Below, piece after piece: positions 32,318 to 38,604 of a stretch of DNA of 38,604 nucleotides (the first letter of the stretch is position 1; each line of letters begins with the position of its first letter). A model generated the notes under the pieces. The model was given only the letters and a program-made list of their open reading frames with translations, searched no databases and was not told where the DNA came from. Source of the stretch: Myxococcales bacterium (lineage in GTDB: Bacteria; Myxococcota_A; Polyangia; Palsa-1104; SHYY01); contig JAHFDT010000001.1 in assembly GCA_023248875.1 (NCBI GenBank), forward strand, positions 63,802 to 102,405, in the 5' to 3' direction. Made by a program: the position numbers and the translations under genes.

Positions 32318-33316
32318 ATGGCTCGCTGGCTGGTTCTCTCCTTGCTGCTTGCCGGCTGTCTCGCACCCGGCGATGGCGGCAGTATGCCCGACGCTGCGGC
32401 GCCGCGCGACCTCTTCATGGTGAGCGGCGCGTCGCAGCTGTCGGAGACCGGGCTCTATGCCGACTTCTCCTCGCGAACCCTGACCCCTGGAGTCATCGCC
32501 TTTGCACCGCGGTATCCGCTCTGGTCCGACGGTTCGCAGAAAAAGCGCTACCTCTGGCTGCCACCTGGTACCCAGATCGATACCAGCCAGATGGACCACT
32601 GGCAGTTTCCCGTCGGCACCAAGATTTGGAAAGAGTTCTCCATCGATGGCCAGGTGGTGGAGACGCGCTTGATTGAGAAGAAGTATCCCACCCCGACCGG
32701 CTGGTGGGTGATCTCCTACGTCTGGAATTCTGAGCGCACGAAGGCTACCGCCGCACCCGAGGGCGTCGACAACGTGCTTGGCACCAGCCACAAAGTGCCT
32801 GCGCAAGAGGATTGTATGCGCTGCCACAGCGGTGTCCGCGATGTGGCGATCGGCGTCAGCGCCATTCAGCTGAGCGTGAAGGACGGCCAGGGCTTGCTGT
32901 GGCAGCTCGCCGTCGCCGGCCAGCTTTCGCATCCTCCCGCGCATGAGTTCGAAGTGCCGGGTACCGGCGTCGTCCGAGAGGCGCTCGGCTATCTGCACGG
33001 CAACTGCGGCCACTGTCACAACAGCGAGAGTCTGCTCAACCTCGGCAAACACCCCATCCCGCTGAAGCTGCGCCTGCTCGTCGGTCAGCTCACGCCCGCC
33101 GACACCGATACTTACCTGACCGGCGGATCCAAGGCCTACCACAACATCGATGGCACCATGAACAGCCTCGTGCCCGGCCATCCCGAGCTGAGCCAGCTCG
33201 TCAATCGCATGGCGCGCCGCGATGACGACGCCATGCCTCCCGTGGGCACCAAACAGCCCGATCCGGCTGCTCTAAAAACCATCACCGACTGGATTAGCAG
33301 CCTGGACCACTTCTAA
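32318..33316 (+). CDS. Diheme c-type cytochrome lipoprotein (SO2930-like family)
   Basis: 332 residues. The ATG at 32318 starts a lipoprotein signal (MARWLVLSLLLAGC, Cys14). The family-typical part follows: LSETGLYADFSSRTLTPGVI, PRYPLWSDGSQKKRYLWLPP, FPVGTKIWKEFSIDGQVVET. Two haem motifs: CMRCH (in QEDCMRCHSG) and CGHCH (in HGNCGHCHNS). The C-terminus has the usual RDDDAMPPVGT. This sequence type is frequent in Myxococcota and Shewanella-like bacteria and is thought to act in periplasmic electron transfer or oxidase chemistry; its substrate is unknown. Divergent from the radical SAM gene, so the promoters must overlap the starts. Confidence 0.87.
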   Translation: MARWLVLSLLLAGCLAPGDGGSMPDAAAPRDLFMVSGASQLSETGLYADFSSRTLTPGVIAFAPRYPLWSDGSQKKRYLWLPPGTQIDTSQMDHWQFPVGTKIWKEFSIDGQVVETRLIEKKYPTPTGWWVISYVWNSERTKATAAPEGVDNVLGTSHKVPAQEDCMRCHSGVRDVAIGVSAIQLSVKDGQGLLWQLAVAGQLSHPPAHEFEVPGTGVVREALGYLHGNCGHCHNSESLLNLGKHPIPLKLRLLVGQLTPADTDTYLTGGSKAYHNIDGTMNSLVPGHPELSQLVNRMARRDDDAMPPVGTKQPDPAALKTITDWISSLDHF

Positions 33317-33432
33317 ACAAGGTTGCATGGCGTAGTGGTTCACGGTCGCTGTGAACGCAGGGGCACGAAAGAGCCAATCGGCATGACAAGAAGCGGGCGT
33401 TTTGTGGCATACCGCTTGCCTTACGGCCGGCA

Positions 33433-34506
33433 GTGCGAACGCTATCGGTGCTCCTTCTGCTTCCCGCTTCTGGCCTGGCGTTGACCCAGCCGGACCATCA
33501 GCAGATCGCGGTCGAATCGTGTCGGCACGCGGGGCTCCCTAAGCCCTTCTGCCTTTCCGTCGGGCGGGCCGCCTACGACACCGATGCGGAGGCTTGGGAA
33601 GAGCTGAGTGCACATGGCCAGATCCCCGAGGGTGGTGAGGCTTGTAGCGCAGCAGCAGCGACGCAAGGCCGGATCTTCCAGCTCGGCACCTCCATTCACC
33701 TGCAGCTCGGGGCGACCCAGAGTGGCGCCCGAGGGGAGCTGCTGGGCCGCGTCGCTCAGGGGCTGGGTCGTGCATTGCACACGATCGAAGACACCTGCGC
33801 CCACGCCGGGATGCCCAATCCGCAGCACGCCTTTTGGAGCGACTCCGACGTCTGTCAAGGCACTCACTTGAGCCCCGATGTGCAGCCCGAAGCGCTAGGC
33901 TGTGCTCGTCGCGAAACCGATGCGGCGCTGATTCAGTTCGTCGACGCGGTGATCGCAGCGCAGCTGCTTCCCGACGAGCTAGCAGAGGGCGATCCCAGTC
34001 CGTGGACGCGCTACCCCAATTTGGGCGAGGTGTGCGATTTCATGAATTCAGTTCGCGCCTGGGATGGGGTCGATCGGCGCTGGGACAACCAGCGCGTGCT
34101 CCCGGCTCTGGCATCGGCGTTTGGCCGCGGGCTTACGGGCGAAGAGGCGCCACCGCCGATCTGCGCGCAAGGGGACATCACACGTAGGCCGGAGGCACCC
34201 ATTGATGTTGCGGCAAGAGGTCGCATGACCTGTACCATTACCGACGCCTTCTGCCTCGCGGGCGACGCCGCACGCAATGATCTCGCGCCACCCTTCTATA
34301 CGCCCGATGGTTTCGCGGCGCTGCTGTACGGCTGCACGCTGGGCTCACAGCGACCGTGGAGGAGTACGCCGTTGATGGTAGGACTGGCGCTTGTCCTGGT
34401 CGGATGGCGCTTAGCGCGGCGTAGATCCAGCGGCCATCCGGCTGAGCACACCGCGCAGGCGCATCCGCGCGCCGAGGAGAGGTCGAGGAATCGAGGCGGC
34501 TTCTAA
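33433..34506 (+). CDS. Secreted zinc-phospholipase-C-like protein with MYXO-CTERM-like tail
   Basis: 357 residues from a GTG. A signal peptide (MRTLSVLLLLPASGLALT) leads to a helical domain with QIAVESCRH and, at about 115-130, GRALHTIEDTCAHAGMPNPQ. The H-x-x-E-D-x-x-x-H layout resembles the zinc ligands of phospholipase C/S1-P1 nuclease-type enzymes. Many cysteines suggest disulfides. The C-terminal part has GCTLGSQRPW, then a hydrophobic helix (STPLMVGLALVLVGWRLARR) and an Arg cluster, like a MYXO-CTERM sorting tail. Unusually, about 18 residues follow the Arg cluster (HPRAEERSRNRGGF at the end); these are encoded inside the first copy of the 159-bp tandem repeat and may be a late addition. 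Substrate unknown. Confidence 0.7.
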   Translation: MRTLSVLLLLPASGLALTQPDHQQIAVESCRHAGLPKPFCLSVGRAAYDTDAEAWEELSAHGQIPEGGEACSAAAATQGRIFQLGTSIHLQLGATQSGARGELLGRVAQGLGRALHTIEDTCAHAGMPNPQHAFWSDSDVCQGTHLSPDVQPEALGCARRETDAALIQFVDAVIAAQLLPDELAEGDPSPWTRYPNLGEVCDFMNSVRAWDGVDRRWDNQRVLPALASAFGRGLTGEEAPPPICAQGDITRRPEAPIDVAARGRMTCTITDAFCLAGDAARNDLAPPFYTPDGFAALLYGCTLGSQRPWRSTPLMVGLALVLVGWRLARRRSSGHPAEHTAQAHPRAEERSRNRGGF

Positions 34507-34797
34507 CCTATCCAGCGATAGTCGACCGAGCGGCGGCGAGGGTGTTGTTGTGGCATCGAGAAGGCGATGCGATAGCGTTGGGCGGAGGAGGGTGTTCGCC
34601 GCCGAGGAGTTCCGCAGGCGCATCCGCGCGCCGAGGAGAGGTCGAGGAATCGAGGCGGCTTCTAACCTATCCAGCGATAGTCGACCGAGCGGCGGCGAGG
34701 GTGTTGTTGTGGCATCGAGAAGGCGATGCGATAGCGTTGGGCGGAGGAGGGTGTTCGCCGCTGAGGAGTTCCGCAGGCGCGTCCGCGCACCGAGGAC
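34455..34797. repeat. 159-bp tandem direct repeat, two full copies plus a partial third
   Basis: Copy 1 34455-34613 and copy 2 34614-34772 differ at one base as I read them; a third, shortened and diverged start follows (34773-34797). Each full copy carries the last 17 codons and stop of the upstream gene plus 107 bp of downstream sequence, so the gene's 3' end is duplicated. The period is a multiple of three, which keeps long spurious frames open (track ORFs at 34542 and 34550). Confidence 0.9.
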
Positions 34798-34837
34798 CTG
34801 TCCGACGAGGCGGCGAACACCCTCCTCCGCCCAACGC
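34734..34837. repeat. 28-bp perfect inverted repeat at the end of the tandem block
   Basis: 34734-34761 (GCGTTGGGCGGAGGAGGGTG...) and 34810-34837 are exact reverse complements, with a 48-base spacer that includes the partial third repeat copy. Copy 1 of the tandem repeat carries the same left arm, so two alternative hairpins can form. No T-run follows directly. In the rest of 34838-34970 I see a TTGACA, a 16-bp dyad (separate entry) and two CGGCGCCG boxes, the second followed by TTGTTCTTTTTT, possibly a weak terminator. Confidence 0.85.
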
Positions 34838-34852
34838 GGCTTGACAATCCCA

Positions 34853-34868
34853 GTTCTGGAGCCAGAAC
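34853..34868 (+). promoter_or_regulatory. 16-bp operator-like dyad behind a TTGACA hexamer
   Basis: GTTCTGG-AG-CCAGAAC is a perfect palindrome apart from its central two bases. TTGACA (34841-34846) lies 6 bases upstream, so the dyad would overlap the promoter spacer and block RNA polymerase if bound. The -10 at the right distance (AGAACA) is poor. It precedes the GH57-galT-glgA genes by about 100 bp. Confidence 0.4.
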
Positions 34869-34970
34869 AACACCGTCGGCGCCGCGCTGCTCAGCGATCG
34901 TTTCCCCCTGCGATGGCGACGGTCGGCGCCGATTGTTCTTTTTTCCATCTCCACTATCATCGCCCCGCTC

Positions 34971-37109
34971 ATGATCACCCTGCTCCTGGCCATCCACAAC
35001 CATCAGCCCGATGGCAACTTCGATGCTGTCTTCGCGCGCGGCTACGACGACTGTTACCTGAGGATTCTGGCAGCGCTCGAGGCTGCGCCGCACATCCGTT
35101 GCAGTCTGCACTACACGGGGCCGCTCTACGAATGGATCGAGCGCGAGCGGCCGGAATACTTCGCGCGCCTGCGGGCGCTGGTGGCGCGCGGGCAGATCGA
35201 GCTCCTCGGCGGTGGCTTCTACGAACCGATGCTGGCGGTGCTGCCGGAGCGCGATGCGCTCGGCCAGGTCCGCAGGATGGCCGACTATTGTGCCGACCAT
35301 TTCGGCGTCCGCCCGAATGGAATGTGGCTCGCCGAGCGGGTGTGGGAGCCGGGGCTGCCAACGCTGCTCGAGCGGAGCGGCATGCGCTTTACCCTGCTCG
35401 ACGACGGCCACTTTCGCTACGCGGGCGAGACGGGTGCACTCCAGGGCTACTATGCGACGGAAAAGGCGGGCGCGTCGGCGGCGATCTTTCCGATCGATCA
35501 GAAGCTGCGCTATGCGATCCCCTTCGCTGAACCGGTGCAGGCCGTGCGCACGATCCTCGAACTCGGCGAGCTGCATGGTTCTCTGGAAGGTGGCCCGGTG
35601 GTGACCTACGGCGACGACGGTGAAAAGTTCGGCATGTGGCCGGGTACGAAAGAGTGGGTCTGGGACAAGGGGTGGCTCAGTGAGTTTTTTCGGCTGCTCG
35701 GCGAGGAGCGTGAGCGGATCGCCACCGGTACTTTTTCCGAGGTGCTGGCGACGCGGCCGCCGTCGGGCCGAGTCTATTTGCCGACCGCCTCTTACGAGGA
35801 AATGGGTGAATGGGCGCTGCCGCCGTCGGCGCAGGCGCGCTATCTGGCGGTGCGCCACCGACTCGAGGAGCGAGGCGAGCTCGAGGAGGCGCGGCCCTTT
35901 GTGCGTGGCGGCATCTGGCAAGGCTTTCTAGCCAAATACCCGGAAGCCAATCGCATGCACAAGAAGATGGTGCAGGTGTCGGACCGGGTGGCCCGCGCCA
36001 TCGAGCAGGCGCCCGATAGCGAGCGCAATGCGCTCATGACGCGCGAGCTCTATCGCGCTCAATGCAACTGCTCTTATTGGCACGGTCTGTTCGGCGGGCT
36101 CTACCTCAACTACCTGCGCGACGCGGTCTATCGCCACCTGCTGGTCGCCGAAGCCTTCGCGGATGCGGCCCTCGGGCGGCCTGCGCCCGGCTGGAGCGGC
36201 GGAGTTGCCGTCGAGACTGCCGTCGAAGTTCGCGACGTCGACGGCGATTTGCAGGATGAGATCGTGATGCAGTCGCCCAGCATCGACCTGGTCATCGAGC
36301 CCCACGGGGGGGGCACCGCCACGGAGCTCGGCTATCGCGACAAGAGCTTCATGGTGAGCAATGTGCTCAGCCGCTACGAGGAAGGCTACCACGCCAAGCT
36401 GCGCGCCCATCTCGCCGCCGGCCACTCGGCGCAGTCCGACCTTCCCCAATCGATCCATGATCTCGTCCAGGTGAAGGAGCCAGGGCTCGACCGCTACCTG
36501 GTCTACGATCGCTACCCCCGTGCCAGTTTCATCGACCATTTTCTCTCGCACGATGCGACGGTCGAGAGTTTTGCCGCCGGCGAGGAGCGCGAGCTCGGCG
36601 ATTTTGTCGGTGCACGGTATCGCCATCTCGGTCAGGGTCAGCTCGAGCGCACCGGCCGGGTCGATGGACGGCGGGTACAATTGCGCAAGCAATTCTCCCT
36701 GGCAGCCCGAGAATTGAAGGTTACCTATCGGATTTCGGCGAACGCACCATTCGAAGTTCTGTTCGCCCCGGAGTTGGCCTTGACGCTGCTCGACGGCCAT
36801 AGCCAGGAGCGCATCTACCGTTTGCCCGATCGCGATCTGGTATCTGCCGAACGTCCCCTCGCCAGCCAGGGCGTATGGCAAGAGGTGCCCTCGCTTGCGC
36901 TGTGCAACGAAGCGAACCGTTTTCGCATCGATCTGAGCTGGGGTGTGCGCCGCCCAACGGTGTGGCGTTTTCCCCTGGAAACCGTTTCCATGTCAGAAGC
37001 AGGATTTGAACGCACCTACCAGGGCTCGGTGATCCTTCCCCTCTTTGCTCTGCGTCTGGGCTCAACGACGGAGGAGCTCACCATGCACCTCTCCTTCAAC
37101 GACCTCTAA
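34971..37109 (+). CDS. Glycoside hydrolase family 57 protein (4-alpha-glucanotransferase/alpha-amylase type)
   Basis: 712 residues, cytoplasmic, no signal peptide. The GH57 regions are in order: IHNHQPDGN (region 1), GGGFYEPMLAV (region 2), GMWLAERVWEPGLP with the nucleophile Glu (region 3), VVTYGDDGEKFGMWPGT with the acid/base Asp (region 4). Then comes a helical DUF1925-type part (NRMHKKMVQVSDRV, CNCSYWHGLFGGLYLNYLR) and a beta-rich DUF1926-type C-terminus. This layout fits the 4-alpha-glucanotransferase/amylase subgroup that rearranges maltodextrin chains. galT starts right after its stop (TAA ATG) and glgA follows, so the operon is likely for glycogen synthesis and turnover. Long repeat block upstream. 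Confidence 0.93.
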   Translation: MITLLLAIHNHQPDGNFDAVFARGYDDCYLRILAALEAAPHIRCSLHYTGPLYEWIERERPEYFARLRALVARGQIELLGGGFYEPMLAVLPERDALGQVRRMADYCADHFGVRPNGMWLAERVWEPGLPTLLERSGMRFTLLDDGHFRYAGETGALQGYYATEKAGASAAIFPIDQKLRYAIPFAEPVQAVRTILELGELHGSLEGGPVVTYGDDGEKFGMWPGTKEWVWDKGWLSEFFRLLGEERERIATGTFSEVLATRPPSGRVYLPTASYEEMGEWALPPSAQARYLAVRHRLEERGELEEARPFVRGGIWQGFLAKYPEANRMHKKMVQVSDRVARAIEQAPDSERNALMTRELYRAQCNCSYWHGLFGGLYLNYLRDAVYRHLLVAEAFADAALGRPAPGWSGGVAVETAVEVRDVDGDLQDEIVMQSPSIDLVIEPHGGGTATELGYRDKSFMVSNVLSRYEEGYHAKLRAHLAAGHSAQSDLPQSIHDLVQVKEPGLDRYLVYDRYPRASFIDHFLSHDATVESFAAGEERELGDFVGARYRHLGQGQLERTGRVDGRRVQLRKQFSLAARELKVTYRISANAPFEVLFAPELALTLLDGHSQERIYRLPDRDLVSAERPLASQGVWQEVPSLALCNEANRFRIDLSWGVRRPTVWRFPLETVSMSEAGFERTYQGSVILPLFALRLGSTTEELTMHLSFNDL

Positions 37110-38096
37110 ATGCCGGAATTGCGAAAAGATCCGATCGTCGGGCGCTGGGTGATCATCGCCAGCGAGCGCGCCAAACGGCCTCGCGAAGTCCGCCCGCCAG
37201 AGGCGCCGCCCACGATGGGAATTTGCCCTTTTTGTCCTGGGCAAGAGGACAAAACTCCACCGGAGATCATGGCCTATCGCGACGCCACCGGCTGGTCGCT
37301 GCGCGTCTTTCCCAATCGCTTTCCCGCTCTGGTCATCGAGGGCGATCTACAGCGAGAGGGCGATGGCATCTATGACCATATGAACGGTGTCGGCGCCCAC
37401 GAGGTGCTGGTGGAAACGCCCGATCACGACCGGCGCTTCGCCGATCTATCGCTGGCACAAGCGCAGCTCGTTCTGGGAGCCTACAGCGATCGCATCAATG
37501 ATCTCGCCCGTGACAGCCGCTTTCGCAGCGTGATGATTTTCAAAAACTATCGCGCCGCTGCCGGGGCTACGCTGGCGCACAGCCATTCCCAGATCATCGC
37601 GCTGCCGACCGTACCGAAGACGGTGGCGGACGAGATGCGTGGCGCGCTCGACTACTACCAGTTCAAAGAGCGCTGCCTGTTTTGCGATCTCGTGCAGCAG
37701 GAGCAGCGCGACCGCCGCCGGGTAGTCTTTGAGAATGCCGGCCATCTGGTGATCGAGCCCTACGCACCGCGCTTTCCTTTCGAGACCTGGATCGTGCCGA
37801 AGGTCCATCGCTCGGCCTACGAGAGCTGCCCGCGCGAGGAGCTCGCTGGCCTGGCCGAGGCGCTGCTCCTGACGCTGCGTAAACTACGAAGGGCGCTCGA
37901 TGATCCGCCCTACAATTTCATGTTCCACTCCGCGCCATTCACTGCACGGGACACGGCCTACTACCATTGGCACATCGAAATCGTTCCCGCGCTGGGACAG
38001 ATCGCTGGTTTTGAGTGGGGCTCAGGCTTCTTCATCAATCCCACGCCGCCCGAGGAGGCGGCGGACTTTTTGCGCGGTCTGGTGGAGGGGCCGTGA
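37110..38096 (+). CDS. galT: Galactose-1-phosphate uridylyltransferase family protein
   Basis: 328 residues, HIT superfamily. Seen: LRKDPIVGRWVIIASERAKR, zinc Cys pair in GICPFCPGQEDKTPPE, FPNRFPAL, the active site GATLAHSHSQIIALP (HxHxQ) and a second zinc-site-like CLFCDLV. The C-terminal half repeats the fold (YYHWHIEIVP). In glycogen operons GalT-like proteins of this type may work on ADP- or UDP-glucose rather than in the Leloir pathway; no galK or galE is nearby. It begins directly after the GH57 stop and overlaps glgA by GTGA, so all three are translated together. Confidence 0.93.
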   Translation: MPELRKDPIVGRWVIIASERAKRPREVRPPEAPPTMGICPFCPGQEDKTPPEIMAYRDATGWSLRVFPNRFPALVIEGDLQREGDGIYDHMNGVGAHEVLVETPDHDRRFADLSLAQAQLVLGAYSDRINDLARDSRFRSVMIFKNYRAAAGATLAHSHSQIIALPTVPKTVADEMRGALDYYQFKERCLFCDLVQQEQRDRRRVVFENAGHLVIEPYAPRFPFETWIVPKVHRSAYESCPREELAGLAEALLLTLRKLRRALDDPPYNFMFHSAPFTARDTAYYHWHIEIVPALGQIAGFEWGSGFFINPTPPEEAADFLRGLVEGP

Positions 38097-38604
38097 ACAT
38101 CCTCCACGTCTCATCGGAGGTGGCGCCCTTTGCCAAGACCGGTGGGCTCGCCGATGTCGCCAGCGCTCTGCCGCGCGCGATCGCTGGGCTGGGCCACGGC
38201 GACCGAGTGGTGGTGGTCACGCCGCGCTATCGCACCGATGTCGAGGCCTATGGGCTGGAGCGGCTTTCCGTGCCGATCCCGGTGGCACTCGGGCGGCGCA
38301 ATTACGAGCTCACCGTCTGGTCGGGGCGGTTGCCCGGCACCGGGGGTGCAGTCGAGGCGTGGCTCCTCGACCATCCGCTCTATGACCGGCCGCATCTGTA
38401 TCAGGAGAATGGGCAGGACTATCCTGACAATGGCGATCGCTTTGGCCTCTTATGTCGAGGTGCCCTGACGGCCGCGAAGGTGCTCGGCTTTGTGCCGCAG
38501 GTGATCCATGCGCACGACTGGCAGGCAGCACTGACGCTGCTGTGGGCGCGAGGCGGCGCTGCGCCCGAGACGCGGACCCTCATGACGATCCACAACATCG
38601 CCTT
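38093..38604 (+). CDS. glgA: Glycogen (starch) synthase, 3' truncated by window end
   Basis: The frame is open to the last base; about 170 residues are visible. The GTG start overlaps the galT stop as GTGA. The N-terminus is typical of GT5 enzymes: MNILHVSSEVAPFAKTGGLA with the ADP-glucose-binding KTGGLADV loop, then VVVVTPRY, YDRPHLYQENGQDYPDNGDRF, and VIHAHDWQAAL near the acceptor site. It makes alpha-1,4-glucan from ADP-glucose. The frame has no stop in the window, so the ORF track does not list it. Confidence 0.95.
   Translation, partial: MNILHVSSEVAPFAKTGGLADVASALPRAIAGLGHGDRVVVVTPRYRTDVEAYGLERLSVPIPVALGRRNYELTVWSGRLPGTGGAVEAWLLDHPLYDRPHLYQENGQDYPDNGDRFGLLCRGALTAAKVLGFVPQVIHAHDWQAALTLLWARGGAAPETRTLMTIHNIA

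Noticed and set aside
33327-33385. tRNA-like string with GGCGTAGTGGTTCACGG and a GTTCAC/GTGAAC hairpin
   Set aside because: No T-arm GGTTCRA motif, no acceptor stem pairing and no anticodon arm in the right place.
34542-35530. Long + strand frames over the tandem repeat (ORFs at 34542 and 34550)
   Set aside because: They stay open only because the 159-bp repeat is a multiple of three; the second is then a shadow of the GH57 gene.
34662-35921. 419-codon minus-strand ORF opposite the GH57 gene
   Set aside because: High-GC shadow frame; the + strand carries clear GH57 motifs throughout.

Overview
The window looks like a high-GC chromosomal segment of a Myxococcota-type (deltaproteobacterial) or closely related uncultured bacterium. 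The lineage call is an inference. It rests on a PEGA-tailed Ser/Thr kinase, a lipoprotein with a repeated DMA/DLA linker in front of a PQQ-type propeller, a MYXO-CTERM-like tail, a B12-dependent ribonucleotide reductase and many Cys-rich or lipobox secreted proteins. No rRNA, tRNA, CRISPR array or intact transposase gene was found.

Layout. 1-2780 (+): end of yidC, then khpB/jag and mnmE, a set that often lies near the replication origin. 2923-6135 (-): a coupled operon of an MscS channel with a cyclic-nucleotide domain, a YHS membrane protein and a Ser/Thr kinase. 6215-10400: ahcY (+) and metK (-), two enzymes of the activated methyl cycle, separated by a broken or split small Cys-rich lipoprotein, a 207-bp palindromic element, a terminator and a hydroxyisobutyrate-dehydrogenase-family gene coupled to metK. 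10483-16003 (+): hisD-hisC-secreted subtilase, each overlapping the next by ATGA. 16056-20421: a GT-C type membrane protein converging on nrdJ. 20422-21447: a gene-poor stretch with a duplicated 93-bp hairpin repeat, two DnaA-box-like sites, a truA remnant and a second palindromic element. 21448-25619: a glycine-zipper protein, two SurA/parvulin folding factors and a PQQ-propeller lipoprotein. 25626-28285 (-): ferritin-like gene, a nucleotidyltransferase/small-protein pair, hisG and an unknown gene. 28503-33316: cspA, a GT4 glycosyltransferase, an SDR fragment, a PPDK/PEP-synthase regulator coupled to a radical SAM/SPASM protein, and a diheme cytochrome lipoprotein. 33433-38604 (+): a phospholipase-C-like secreted protein, a 159-bp tandem duplication with a large hairpin, then GH57-galT-glgA for glycogen/maltodextrin metabolism, cut by the window end.

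Best leads. (1) The nucleotidyltransferase plus small-protein pair, with its own promoter, lies between exact 25-bp direct repeats. Removing the module and one repeat copy restores a GTGA overlap between the ferritin-like gene and hisG, so it looks like a clean insertion of a toxin-antitoxin-like cassette into a coupled operon. (2) Two diverged palindromic elements (207 bp and about 155 bp) share an architecture: perfect outer arms, GGAGCGACGA-like direct repeats and a central mini-hairpin. Both lie exactly between convergent genes. (3) Two gene remnants (truA 3' end, SDR 5' end) and a tandem duplication that copies the 3' end of a gene show recent local rearrangement.

All calls come from reading the sequence and the supplied ORF track. 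No database search or folding program was run.
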